Positions 31,852 to 39,576 of a DNA stretch of 64,000 nucleotides are shown here, one piece after another. The position numbers and the translations under genes are program-made. This DNA is from Frateuria_A sp035943815 (GTDB lineage: Bacteria > Pseudomonadota > Gammaproteobacteria > Xanthomonadales > Rhodanobacteraceae). Within the stretch, counting starts at the first letter, position 1, and the number at the start of each line of letters is the position of its first letter. Under the pieces are notes generated by a model. It ran no database searches. It was not told where the DNA came from and saw nothing but the letters and a program-made list of their open reading frames with translations. The stretch lies in assembly GCF_035943815.1 (NCBI RefSeq), contig NZ_DASZBU010000003.1, forward strand, positions 1 through 64,000, read 5' to 3'.

Positions 31852-32538
31852 GTGAGCAGTACCGACGCGGGCATGGCGCCCGTCGTGCCGGCGCCGGCCG
31901 AGCGCCTGCGCATCACCGAGATCTTCCATTCGATCCAGGGCGAAGCCGACGCGATCGGCTGGCCCACCGTGTTCGTGCGCCTGACCGGCTGCCCGCTGCG
32001 CTGCGTCTGGTGCGACACCGAGTACTCCTTCCACGGCGGCCAGTGGCACGACATCGACGATATCCTCGCCGAGGTGGCACGGCACGGCGCGCGCCACGTC
32101 TGCGTGACCGGCGGTGAGCCGTTGGCGCAGAAGCGCTGCCTGATCCTGCTGCGCCGGCTGTGCGACGCCGGCTACGAGGTATCGCTGGAAACCTCCGGCG
32201 CGCTGGACGTGTCCGCCGTCGATCCGCGCGTGCGCAAGGTGATGGACCTGAAGGCGCCCGGTTCGGGCGAATGCGGGCGCAACCTGTGGGCCAATCTCGA
32301 TCACTTGTTGCAGCACGACCAGGTGAAGATCGTCATTGCCAGCCGTGCCGACTACGAATGGGCGCGCGGCGTGGTCGCCGAGCACGCGCTGGAGCGGCGC
32401 TGCATGGTGCTGTTCTCGCCGGTACACGGCGCGGTGCAGCCCCGTGAACTGGCCGAATGGATCCTCCAGGACCGCCTGCCCGTGCGCTTCCAGCTCCAAC
32501 TGCACAAGCTGCTCTGGAACGACGCGCCGGGTCACTGA
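31852..32538 (+). CDS. queE: 7-carboxy-7-deazaguanine synthase
   Basis: 228 residues from GTG 31852 (221 from ATG 31873; both are plausible). Radical-SAM cluster motif CPLRCVWC in LTGCPLRCVWCDTEYSF (Cx3Cx2C), and TGGEPLAQK for SAM binding. It converts carboxy-tetrahydropterin to CDG, a step in queuosine synthesis. Seven bases after cpoB and 147 before queC, so probably in the end of the tol operon. Confidence 0.92.
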   Translation: MSSTDAGMAPVVPAPAERLRITEIFHSIQGEADAIGWPTVFVRLTGCPLRCVWCDTEYSFHGGQWHDIDDILAEVARHGARHVCVTGGEPLAQKRCLILLRRLCDAGYEVSLETSGALDVSAVDPRVRKVMDLKAPGSGECGRNLWANLDHLLQHDQVKIVIASRADYEWARGVVAEHALERRCMVLFSPVHGAVQPRELAEWILQDRLPVRFQLQLHKLLWNDAPGH

Positions 32539-32685
32539 GATTGCTTCTCCTGCCGATGGGCGGGGCTGTGCGTCTTCATCGCACGTGCCCACGTTCGAGG
32601 CGGAAGTAGCCGCCATACGCGCCGTGGCCTGTGTCGCCGCGTGCGCCTTCCGGCCGGCGACCGGCCGCATGCAAGGAACCGTTTC

Positions 32686-33375
32686 ATGTCCCATCCCAAC
32701 CCACGCAAGGCTGTCGTGCTCGTTTCCGGCGGCATGGATTCGGCCGTCACTCTCGCCATCGCGCGCGAGCAGGGCTTCACCGTGCACTCGCTCAGCGTCG
32801 CCTATGGCCAGCGCCACGGGTCCGAACTGGAAGCGGCCGGGCGCGTTGCCCGCTCGCTCGGCGCGGCCGAGCACAAGACCGTGCAGGTGGACCTGCGCAG
32901 CATCGGCGGTTCGGCGCTCACCGCCGACATCGACGTGCCGACCGATTCGGCCGACAGCGGCGAGGGCATCCCTGTCACCTACGTGCCCGCGCGCAACACC
33001 ATCATGCTGTCGATCGCGCTGGGCTGGGCCGAGGTGCTCGGCGCCAGCGACATCTTCTGCGGCGTCAACGCGGTGGACTATTCCGGTTATCCCGATTGCC
33101 GGCCTGCCTTCATAGAGGCCTTCGAGCGCCTGGCGAACGTCGCCACCAAGGCCGCCGTCGAAGGCGCGTCCTTGCGCATCCATGCGCCGCTGATGCACAT
33201 GAGCAAGGCCGACATCGCCCGCGAGGGCGGGCGCCTGGGCGTGGACTTCGCGCAGACGGTCAGCTGCTATCAGGCCGATCCGCAAGGCCGCGCCTGCGGC
33301 CACTGCGATGCCTGCCGCCTGCGTGCAGAGGGCTTCCGTAACGCCGGGCTTGCCGATCCGACCCGCTACGCCTGA
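32686..33375 (+). CDS. queC: 7-cyano-7-deazaguanine synthase
   Basis: 229 residues. PP-loop ATPase motif VVLVSGGMDSAVT, and the C-terminal zinc site in SCYQADPQGRACGHCDACRLR (CxnCxxCxxC). It makes preQ0 from CDG with ammonia and ATP. AAGGA precedes the ATG. Next to queE: two consecutive steps of the queuosine pathway. Confidence 0.94.
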   Translation: MSHPNPRKAVVLVSGGMDSAVTLAIAREQGFTVHSLSVAYGQRHGSELEAAGRVARSLGAAEHKTVQVDLRSIGGSALTADIDVPTDSADSGEGIPVTYVPARNTIMLSIALGWAEVLGASDIFCGVNAVDYSGYPDCRPAFIEAFERLANVATKAAVEGASLRIHAPLMHMSKADIAREGGRLGVDFAQTVSCYQADPQGRACGHCDACRLRAEGFRNAGLADPTRYA

Positions 33376-33417
33376 CACCTACGGCCGCACCCAAGCGCAG
33401 GCGAACCGCCGGTTTGC

Positions 33418-33446
33418 TTGTGCCATCGCGTACCAGCCCATAAAAT
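33418..33446 (+). promoter_or_regulatory. promoter of tRNA-Lys
   Basis: TTGTGC (33418-33423), 17-base spacer, TAAAAT (33441-33446); transcription would start about ten bases before the mature tRNA at 33464. Confidence 0.6.
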
Positions 33447-33463
33447 CGACCGTTCGCCTCGAT

Positions 33464-33539
33464 GGGTCGTTAGCTCAGTTGGTAGAGCAGTAGACTTTTA
33501 ATCTATTGGTCCCGGGTTCGAGTCCCGGACGACCCACCA
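33464..33539 (+). tRNA. tRNA-Lys (anticodon UUU)
   Basis: 76 bases with complete cloverleaf: acceptor GGGTCGT pairs with ACGACCC, D-loop AGCTCAGTTGGTAGAGC, anticodon loop CTTTTAA (UUU), T-arm CCGGGTTCGAGTCCCGG, discriminator A and encoded CCA. Not interrupted, no sign of an integrated element at its 3' end. Confidence 0.97.
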
Positions 33540-33542
33540 TCC

Positions 33543-33568
33543 AACCCGCGGACCCTCGCGGGTTTTTT
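33543..33568 (+). terminator. Rho-independent terminator of tRNA-Lys
   Basis: AACCCGCG, loop gaccct, CGCGGGTT followed directly by a run of T (to 33568). Eight-base stem starting four bases after the CCA end. Confidence 0.9.
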
Positions 33569-33645
33569 GTGCCCGCCGGCCAAGGCTTGCCACGCGCACG
33601 CCCTGGCGCGAAGCTGCGTTCTTTGCGGCGACGACGAGGTGGAAT

Positions 33646-34668
33646 GTGGACTGGGTGGATCTGCGCAGCGACACGGTGACCAGGCCCACGCCCGCCATGC
33701 GCGCATCGATGCTCGACGCCCCGGTGGGCGACGACGTCTACGGCGAGGATCCGACCGTCAACGCGCTGCAGCAGCGCGTGGCCGCCGACCTCGGCTTCGA
33801 GGCGGCGCTGTTCGTGCCCAGCGGCACGCAGTCCAACCTGCTGGCGCTGATGTCGCACTGCGAGCGGGGCGATGAATACCTCGTCGGCATGGACGCGCAC
33901 ACCTACAAGTTCGAGGGCGGCGGTGCGGCTGTGCTCGGTTCTATCCAGCCGCAGCCGATCGTGCAGGACGCCGACGGCAGCCTGCCGCTGGACCGCGTGG
34001 CGCCGGCGATCAAGCCGGTCGACCCGCATTTCGCCCGCACGCGCCTGCTCGCCCTGGAGAACACTTGGCACGGCCGCGTGCTGCCGGCCGATTACCTGCG
34101 CGCCGCGCACGACTTCGCCCGCGAGCGGGGCCTCGCGCTGCACCTGGATGGCGCGCGGCTGTACAACGCGGCGGTTGCCTCCGGCGTGGCGGCGCGCGAG
34201 ATCACCCGGCACTTCGACAGTGTGTCGGTGTGTCTCTCCAAAGGATTGGGCGCGCCGGTCGGGTCGGTGCTGGCCGGCTCGGCCGAGCTGGTGGACAAGG
34301 CGCGGCGCTGGCGCAAGGTGGCCGGCGGCGGCTGGCGCCAGGCCGGCATGCTGGCGGCGGCCGGCCTGCACGCGCTCGACCACCATGTGGCCCGGTTGGC
34401 CGACGACCATGCGCGCGCCGCCGCACTCGCCGCACGGCTTGCGCAGGTGTCCGGTCTGCGCGTGCTCGGCCAGCACACCAACATGGTCTTCGTCGAAGTG
34501 CCGGCCGAGCGCCTGCGCGAACTGGACGTCCATCTGCAGCGATCGCGCATCCGCATCAGCATCGGCTACCTGCCGACGCTCAGACTGGTCACCCACCTGG
34601 ACGTGGACGACGCCGGTGTCGAGCGCACGGCGCAGGCGTTCGCCGGCTTCTTTGGTAGCGTGGTCTAG
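33646..34668 (+). CDS. ltaE: low-specificity L-threonine aldolase
   Basis: 340 residues, PLP fold type I. N-terminal DLRSDTVTRPTPAMRASM, cofactor ring contact SGTQSNLLALMSH, and the PLP lysine in VSVCLSKGLGAPVGSVL. It splits L-threonine and L-allo-threonine to glycine and acetaldehyde in the cytoplasm. Start is GTG 33646 (VDWVDLRSDTV); the ATG two bases upstream is out of frame. Alone after the tRNA terminator. Confidence 0.9.
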   Translation: MDWVDLRSDTVTRPTPAMRASMLDAPVGDDVYGEDPTVNALQQRVAADLGFEAALFVPSGTQSNLLALMSHCERGDEYLVGMDAHTYKFEGGGAAVLGSIQPQPIVQDADGSLPLDRVAPAIKPVDPHFARTRLLALENTWHGRVLPADYLRAAHDFARERGLALHLDGARLYNAAVASGVAAREITRHFDSVSVCLSKGLGAPVGSVLAGSAELVDKARRWRKVAGGGWRQAGMLAAAGLHALDHHVARLADDHARAAALAARLAQVSGLRVLGQHTNMVFVEVPAERLRELDVHLQRSRIRISIGYLPTLRLVTHLDVDDAGVERTAQAFAGFFGSVV

Positions 34669-34820
34669 GCTGGGTTCCCCGGGGAAAGGGATTCCCTGAA
34701 ACTGTCCCCTGCCGTGTCCGCCGTACCGGGATCGGGATCGGGCTCGGTCGGCAGGCCGGCCTCCAGCCAGTCAACGCCTGCCGGAGGCGCAAACCCCTTC
34801 GCCCCCGATCGGCGTCGGCC

Positions 34821-34915
34821 ATCACCCGGCTGCCCGTGGGCGCGCCGGTGCTAGCCGGCAGCTGCGACCTCAAGGGACCATGTGGCTACTTCCACGTGCC
34901 GGCCGAGCGGCTACG
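34821..34915 (+). pseudogene. possible debris of a second threonine-aldolase 3' end
   Basis: Three short matches to ltaE occur in the gene's own order. ATCACCCGGC at 34821 matches ltaE 34200; GGGCGCGCCGGT then GCTAGCCGG at 34838 matches ltaE 34246 and the following GTGCTGGCCGG; CATG plus GTGCCGGCCGAGCG at 34880-34909 matches ltaE 34483-34510. The spacing is much reduced and no frame is open. In GC-rich DNA such matches may be chance, so this is tentative. The rest of the 298-base gap shows only the palindrome TTCCCCGGGGAA at 34675-34686. Confidence 0.25.
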
Positions 34916-34966
34916 CTGCAGGCCTTCGGCACGCTCGCCTGCAGCGGCGTCGCTGGCAGCACCGAA

Positions 34967-36205
34967 TCAGGCGTTGGCGATAAAGTCGCGCACCTGCGGA
35001 TAGACGATTTCGCGCCAGCGGCGGCCGCTGAAGATGCCGTAGTGGCCGGCGCCCTCGATCACCCTGTGCGCGTGCCGCTCGGCCGGGATGCCGGTACACA
35101 GCCCATGCGCCGCCTCGGTCTGGCCCAGGCCCGAGATGTCGTCCAGTTCGCCTTCGATGGTGAGCAGCGCGCTGCGCGTGATGGCGCCCGGGTTCACCCG
35201 CTCGCCGGCGACGTCCCACAGTCCGCGCGGCAGCAGGAACTGCTGGAACACCGTGCGGATGGTGTCCAGGTAGTAGCCGGCCGGCATGTCCAGCACGGCG
35301 TTGTACTCGTCGTAGAAGCGCCGGTGCGCCGCGGCGTCGTCCAGGTCGCCGCGCAGCAGGTCGAGATAGAAGTCCCAATGCGACGAGAGGTGGCGGCCCG
35401 GATTCATCGCGATGAAACCCGCGTGCTGCAGGAAGCCCGGATACACCTTGCGGCCACGCCCGGGGTAGTTGGCCGGCACGGTGTGGATCAGGTTCGATTC
35501 GAACCAGGACAGCGGCTGCTGGGTGGCCAGGTCGTTGACGCTGGTCGGGCTCTGGCGCGGATCGATCGGGCCGCCCATCATCACCAGGCTGCGGGGCGTT
35601 TCCTCGCCACGCGCGGCCATGAGGGAAACCGCCGCCAGCACCGGCACGGTCGGCTGGCACACCGAGATCACGTGCAGGTCGCGCGCCCCGATACGGCGGA
35701 TGAACTGCTCCACGTAGCCGACGTAATCGTCCAGACGGAACATGCCCGCCTCGGCCGGCACCATGCGCGCGTCGATCCAGTCGGTGACGTAGACCTTGTG
35801 GTCGCGCAGCAGCGTGCGGACGGTATCGCGCAGCAGGGTGGCGTGATGGCCCGAGAGCGGCGCCACCACCAGCACCGCCGGCTGGCTGCGCATTCTCTCG
35901 AGGGTGGCCGGGTCGTCGCTGAAGCGCTTGAAGCGCTTCAGCTGGCAGAAGGGCAGTTCGAGCGCGGTCTGCTCCACCACCGCCACGGTCTGCCCGTGCG
36001 CCTGGATCTCATGGATGCCGAAGGCGGGCTTCTCGTAGTCCTTGCCGAGCCGGTACATGAGTTCGCAGCCGGCGGCCCAGCGCACGGCGCCGGGTACCTG
36101 CGACAGCAGGCTGCCCGGTTCGTTGAACATTTTCGCGCTGGCCTGCGCGAAGTAGCTCATCGGGCCCATGAAGGCGCGTTGCCACTCGTGGAGTTGGTAG
36201 AGCAT
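34967..36205 (-). CDS. phaZ: intracellular polyhydroxyalkanoate depolymerase
   Basis: 412 residues. Matches the intracellular PHB depolymerase family of the Ralstonia PhaZ1 type: start MLYQLHEWQRAFMGPMSYFAQA, the nucleophile as cysteine (Cys183 in VISVCQPTVPVL) in place of the usual Ser of lipase boxes, and C-terminal His in VIEGAGHYGIFSGRRWRE. It breaks down stored PHA. No PHA synthase is nearby. The start at 36205 is family-like, and in-frame text upstream is not conserved. The adjacent methyltransferase (130 bases upstream) is on the same strand. Confidence 0.85.
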   Translation of the reverse strand: MLYQLHEWQRAFMGPMSYFAQASAKMFNEPGSLLSQVPGAVRWAAGCELMYRLGKDYEKPAFGIHEIQAHGQTVAVVEQTALELPFCQLKRFKRFSDDPATLERMRSQPAVLVVAPLSGHHATLLRDTVRTLLRDHKVYVTDWIDARMVPAEAGMFRLDDYVGYVEQFIRRIGARDLHVISVCQPTVPVLAAVSLMAARGEETPRSLVMMGGPIDPRQSPTSVNDLATQQPLSWFESNLIHTVPANYPGRGRKVYPGFLQHAGFIAMNPGRHLSSHWDFYLDLLRGDLDDAAAHRRFYDEYNAVLDMPAGYYLDTIRTVFQQFLLPRGLWDVAGERVNPGAITRSALLTIEGELDDISGLGQTEAAHGLCTGIPAERHAHRVIEGAGHYGIFSGRRWREIVYPQVRDFIANA

Positions 36206-36335
36206 GGGAGTCGACTGCCGTGGAAAAGCCGAGTCTAGTGGCTTTGCGGGAGAATTGCTGCGGTGCCGCATGATGCCGGCACGAGAGCAGGGCGGCCTAC
36301 ATGCCAGCGGCGACGCATGGCAGCCGGACGCGCCG

Positions 36336-37079
36336 TCATCCGCCGCGCCGGCATACCAGCAGCACCTCGTCCACGCCCGCGTCATCGGCAAGGCCCTCGC
36401 GCCAGTGCAGCGGCTTCTGGAACCTGAGCCCCAGCGGCATGAACACCCGGTTGTACCACCACATCGCGCGTTCGCGCTGGTGGGTCAGGTACCACTGGCC
36501 GAGTTCGAGCAGGCGCGTGGACCTGGGTTGCATGCCGTAGACCGCGCTGCGCTCCAGCTTGAAGCCGCACGCCGCGAGCAGCGCGAGGATGGTCGCCGGT
36601 TCGTAGCGCCGGCAATGCCCGACGAACTCGTCGAAGGCAGTCCACGCCTCCGGATGCAACGGCACCGACAGCAGCAGCGTCGCGCCTGGCGACGCCACGC
36701 GCGCAAGCTCGCGCAGGGCGCCCCCGTCGTCGGCCACGTGCTCGAGTATGTCGAACGCGCACACCAGGTCGAACCGTGCGTCCGCGCAGGGCAGGGCGTC
36801 GATCATGCCGTGCATGGCGTCGGCGCCACGGGCGCGCAGCTGGCGCAGCGCCGCGTGGCTCAGGTCGACGAAGCAGGTGCCTTCCAGCGGCAATCGCGGG
36901 CGCAGGCCTGGCGCCACCTCCAGCCGGCGCGGCGCGGCCGCGGCCAGTTCACGCAGCAATGGCCAGGTGTTGAAGCGTTGCGGCTCGACCAGCCGCGCCT
37001 GTGCCCACAATGCCTCGTAGAAGCCGCGGTTGGCGCGCAGCAGTTCGGCATCGTTACGCCGCGGCGAGAGGCTGTCCAT
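36336..37079 (-). CDS. class I SAM-dependent methyltransferase
   Basis: 247 residues. The Rossmann core has LEVAPGLRPRLP (a motif I variant), CFVDLSHAAL, and FDLVCAFDILEHVADDGGALRELARVASPG (motifs II-III of the ubiE/type-11 family). The acceptor substrate is unknown. The start is ATG 37079 or, with six more residues, 37097. Lies between phaZ and the RDD protein on the same strand. Confidence 0.75.
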   Translation of the reverse strand: MDSLSPRRNDAELLRANRGFYEALWAQARLVEPQRFNTWPLLRELAAAAPRRLEVAPGLRPRLPLEGTCFVDLSHAALRQLRARGADAMHGMIDALPCADARFDLVCAFDILEHVADDGGALRELARVASPGATLLLSVPLHPEAWTAFDEFVGHCRRYEPATILALLAACGFKLERSAVYGMQPRSTRLLELGQWYLTHQRERAMWWYNRVFMPLGLRFQKPLHWREGLADDAGVDEVLLVCRRGG

Positions 37080-37122
37080 GCCGCCCTTGTACAGCAAGCA
37101 CGGCCGTGGCGAGGTGAAGCAC

Positions 37123-37617
37123 TCAGCCGATCCTGAGCTCGGTCCCCGCGGCCATGTCGTGCAAAGCGCGACGCCGCGGGTCGACCAGCGCCGGTGCGAA
37201 CCACAGCGCCCAGCCGGCCATCACCGCCCACGAGGCGACGCGCAATCCCAGCCACGGCGCGAGCGCCAGCAGCAGCAAGGGCAGGGCCGCGACGGCCACC
37301 CGCCGCAAGGCCTGGGTCCAGGCCAGCCTGCCGTCGCCGGCTGCGACCAGGCGGAGATGCCAGGGCCGCATGCCAAGCGTCTGCCCGCCGCGCAGCCAGG
37401 AGACCACGAAGTAGGCACCCACCACCAGCGCCTGCAAGGGCTGGTACCACCAGGCGATCGCGGTATGCGCACCGGTCTGGATCAACCGTCCGCCGGTGAC
37501 GAGCTGGCAGATCAGGCCCACCACCATCACGATCGCCACCACCGCGAGCAGGTCGTAGACCAGCGCGGTCAGGCGTCGCCAGAGCGGGCAGGGAGCGGAG
37601 GCGTGTGCTGGACTCAT
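37123..37617 (-). CDS. RDD-family membrane protein
   Basis: 164 residues, three to four TM helices. RDD signature residues: WRRLTALVYDLLAVVAIV at the N-terminus, GGQTLGMRPWHLRLV in the middle, and DPRRRALHDMAAGT near the end. Function of the family is unclear (some act in Na+/H+ exchange). The start at 37617 overlaps nothing of xerD's reading frame but lies 47 bases from its ATG, divergent. Confidence 0.85.
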   Translation of the reverse strand: MSPAHASAPCPLWRRLTALVYDLLAVVAIVMVVGLICQLVTGGRLIQTGAHTAIAWWYQPLQALVVGAYFVVSWLRGGQTLGMRPWHLRLVAAGDGRLAWTQALRRVAVAALPLLLLALAPWLGLRVASWAVMAGWALWFAPALVDPRRRALHDMAAGTELRIG

Positions 37618-37664
37618 CGGGGTTTTCGCTTGCGCCCGCCGCAGCGGGCGGCGAGCATCGGTGC

Positions 37665-38576
37665 ATGCAGGAAAAGAACACAAGTATCGCCCAAGCCGAC
37701 CAGCAGAGCATCGCCGCCTTCCTGGAGCGCGTGTGGTCGGAGGATGGCCTGGCCGACCGCACTCTCGAGGCCTACCGGCAGGATCTGGAAGGACTGGCGC
37801 GCTGGCTCGCCGCGCGCGGGCGCGGCCTGCATACGGCGCGGCGGGAAGACTTGTCCGCCTATCACGGTGGCCAGCGCGCCGCGGTGCGCTCGATGGCGCG
37901 GCGCCAGTCGGCCTTCCGCCGGTTCTACGGCCAGCTGGCGCGCGACATCCCCGGTTTCGAGGACCCGACCCTGCTGATCGAGCGTCCCCGCATGCCGCGC
38001 AGCCTGCCCAAGGCGCTGGCCGAGCGCGAGGTCGAGGCGCTGCTGGCCGCGCCCGACCTGGCCACCACGCTGGGGATGCGCGACCGGGCCATGCTGGAGC
38101 TGATGTACGCCTCGGGCCTGCGCGTGTCCGAGCTGGTGGAGCTGCCGCTGGCCGCGCTCAACCTGCGCCAGGGCGTGCTGCGGATCACTGGCAAGGGCGG
38201 CAAGGACCGGCTGGTGCCGGTCGGCGAGGTGGCGCTGGAGCGCATCGAGGCTTACCTCGCCCAGGCGCGGCCGGCGCTGGCCAAAGGCCGCCAGCCTGCG
38301 GCGCTGTTCCTGAGCCAGCGCGGCGAGGGCATGACCCGGCAGATGTTCTGGATCCTGGTCAAGCGCCACGCGCTGTCGGTCGGCATCGAGGGCAAGCGGA
38401 TCTCCCCGCACGTGCTGCGTCATTCCTTCGCCACCCACCTGCTAAACCACGGCGCCGACCTGCGCGCGCTGCAGCTGCTGCTGGGCCATGCTTCGCTGAG
38501 CACCACGCAGATCTACACGCTGGTGGCGAAGGAGGGGCTCAAGCGCCTGCACGCCCAACATCATCCGCGCGGCTGA
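37665..38576 (+). CDS. xerD: site-specific tyrosine recombinase XerD
   Basis: 303 residues. N-terminal SAM-like core-binding domain (1-~110), then a catalytic domain with Arg in SGLRVSELVELPL, Lys in GKGGKDRLVPVG, HVLRHSFATHLLNHG (HxxR), LGHASLSTTQIYTLV (His and nucleophile Tyr). Resolves chromosome dimers at dif with XerC. Start MQEKNTS at 37665. It lacks the extra helix insertion of integron integrases and sits before dsbC, so it is the housekeeping enzyme. Confidence 0.93.
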   Translation: MQEKNTSIAQADQQSIAAFLERVWSEDGLADRTLEAYRQDLEGLARWLAARGRGLHTARREDLSAYHGGQRAAVRSMARRQSAFRRFYGQLARDIPGFEDPTLLIERPRMPRSLPKALAEREVEALLAAPDLATTLGMRDRAMLELMYASGLRVSELVELPLAALNLRQGVLRITGKGGKDRLVPVGEVALERIEAYLAQARPALAKGRQPAALFLSQRGEGMTRQMFWILVKRHALSVGIEGKRISPHVLRHSFATHLLNHGADLRALQLLLGHASLSTTQIYTLVAKEGLKRLHAQHHPRG

Positions 38577-38705
38577 GGCGCCCGCCCGGGCTGGGCGAAT
38601 GCCAACCCGCTCCTGATTTGGAGGCCCACGCAAAGGCCCGCCTCACGCCCCCTGTGCAAGAATCGGGGCTCATCGCCGCCTTCCCCGCGGCCGCGAGGGT
38701 CTCCG

Positions 38706-39482
38706 ATGTTCAAAAAGTTTTCTTTCGCGCTGCTCGCCGGCGCCTTCGCATTGACTGCCTGTGCCGCCGATAACCAGAGCGGCGCGGGCGCCGCGGCCAA
38801 TCCGCAGACCGAGGAGGTGGTACGCACTGCGCTGCAGAAGCTCGCGCCCGGCGTGCAGGTCGATTCCATCGCCCCTGCGCCGTTGCCGGGCTTCTACCAG
38901 GTCATCGGTTCGGGCCAACTGGTCTACGTCAGCACCGACGGCAAGTACATGCTCAACGGCGACCTGGTCGACCTGGGCAGCCGGCGCAACCTGAGCGAGC
39001 GGGCCTGGGCCGCCTTCCGCAAGGCCGAACTGGCCAAGGTGCCCGCCGCGCAGCGCATCGTGTTCGCGCCGCCGCACCCGAAGTACACCGTCACCGTGTT
39101 CTCCGACGTCAACTGCGGCTACTGCCGCATGTTCCATTCGCACATCGCCCAGCTCAATGCCGAAGGCATCGCGGTCGAGTACCTGGCCTGGCCGCGCGAA
39201 GGCGTCGCCACCACCGCGGGCAACCCTACGGACACCTACACCGAGATGGTGTCGGTCTGGTGCGCAGCCGACCGCAAGGCCGCGTTCACCGCCGCCAAGC
39301 AGGGCAAACAGCCCAAGCCGGCGCAGTGCGCCAACCCCGTCAAGGACGAGTTCGACCTGGGCGTGCGGCTGGGGGTCAACGGCACTCCCACCATCCTGGG
39401 CCCCGACGGCATGGTGCTGGGCGGCTACGTGCCGCCGGACAAGCTGCTCCAGCTGCTGCAGCAGGGTGACAAGGGCGGCTGA
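38706..39482 (+). CDS. dsbC: disulfide isomerase DsbC, predicted lipoprotein
   Basis: 258 residues. Dimerisation domain at about 30-95, linker helix, and thioredoxin domain with active site CGYC (Cys137-Cys140) in VFSDVNCGYCRMFHSH and cis-Pro in VNGTPTILGP. Shuffles wrong disulfides in the periplasm. The signal segment ends LTAC (Cys19), a lipobox, so this copy may be membrane-anchored, unlike soluble E. coli DsbC. xerD-dsbC order is conserved. Confidence 0.88.
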   Translation: MFKKFSFALLAGAFALTACAADNQSGAGAAANPQTEEVVRTALQKLAPGVQVDSIAPAPLPGFYQVIGSGQLVYVSTDGKYMLNGDLVDLGSRRNLSERAWAAFRKAELAKVPAAQRIVFAPPHPKYTVTVFSDVNCGYCRMFHSHIAQLNAEGIAVEYLAWPREGVATTAGNPTDTYTEMVSVWCAADRKAAFTAAKQGKQPKPAQCANPVKDEFDLGVRLGVNGTPTILGPDGMVLGGYVPPDKLLQLLQQGDKGG

Positions 39483-39576
39483 GCCCGCTGGCGGCGCCCG
39501 TTAGGGCTTTGTCGACGGGCGGCCCGCCGGCATCGGGTAGAATAGGCGTCTTCCTTCCCGCGCCGAATTCCCCCGC

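Noticed and set aside
33464..33539. tRNA-Lys as an integration hotspot
   Set aside because: The tRNA is followed at once by its own terminator and then ltaE; no integrase or repeated tRNA end is found.
34880..36238. 452-residue open frame on the plus strand
   Set aside because: Antisense to phaZ; composition is unlike a protein family, and phaZ has an exact active-site motif.
37665..38576. Integrase for the cassette array
   Set aside because: It is XerD: no integron-specific insertion, adjacent to dsbC in conserved order, and 14 kb from the array.
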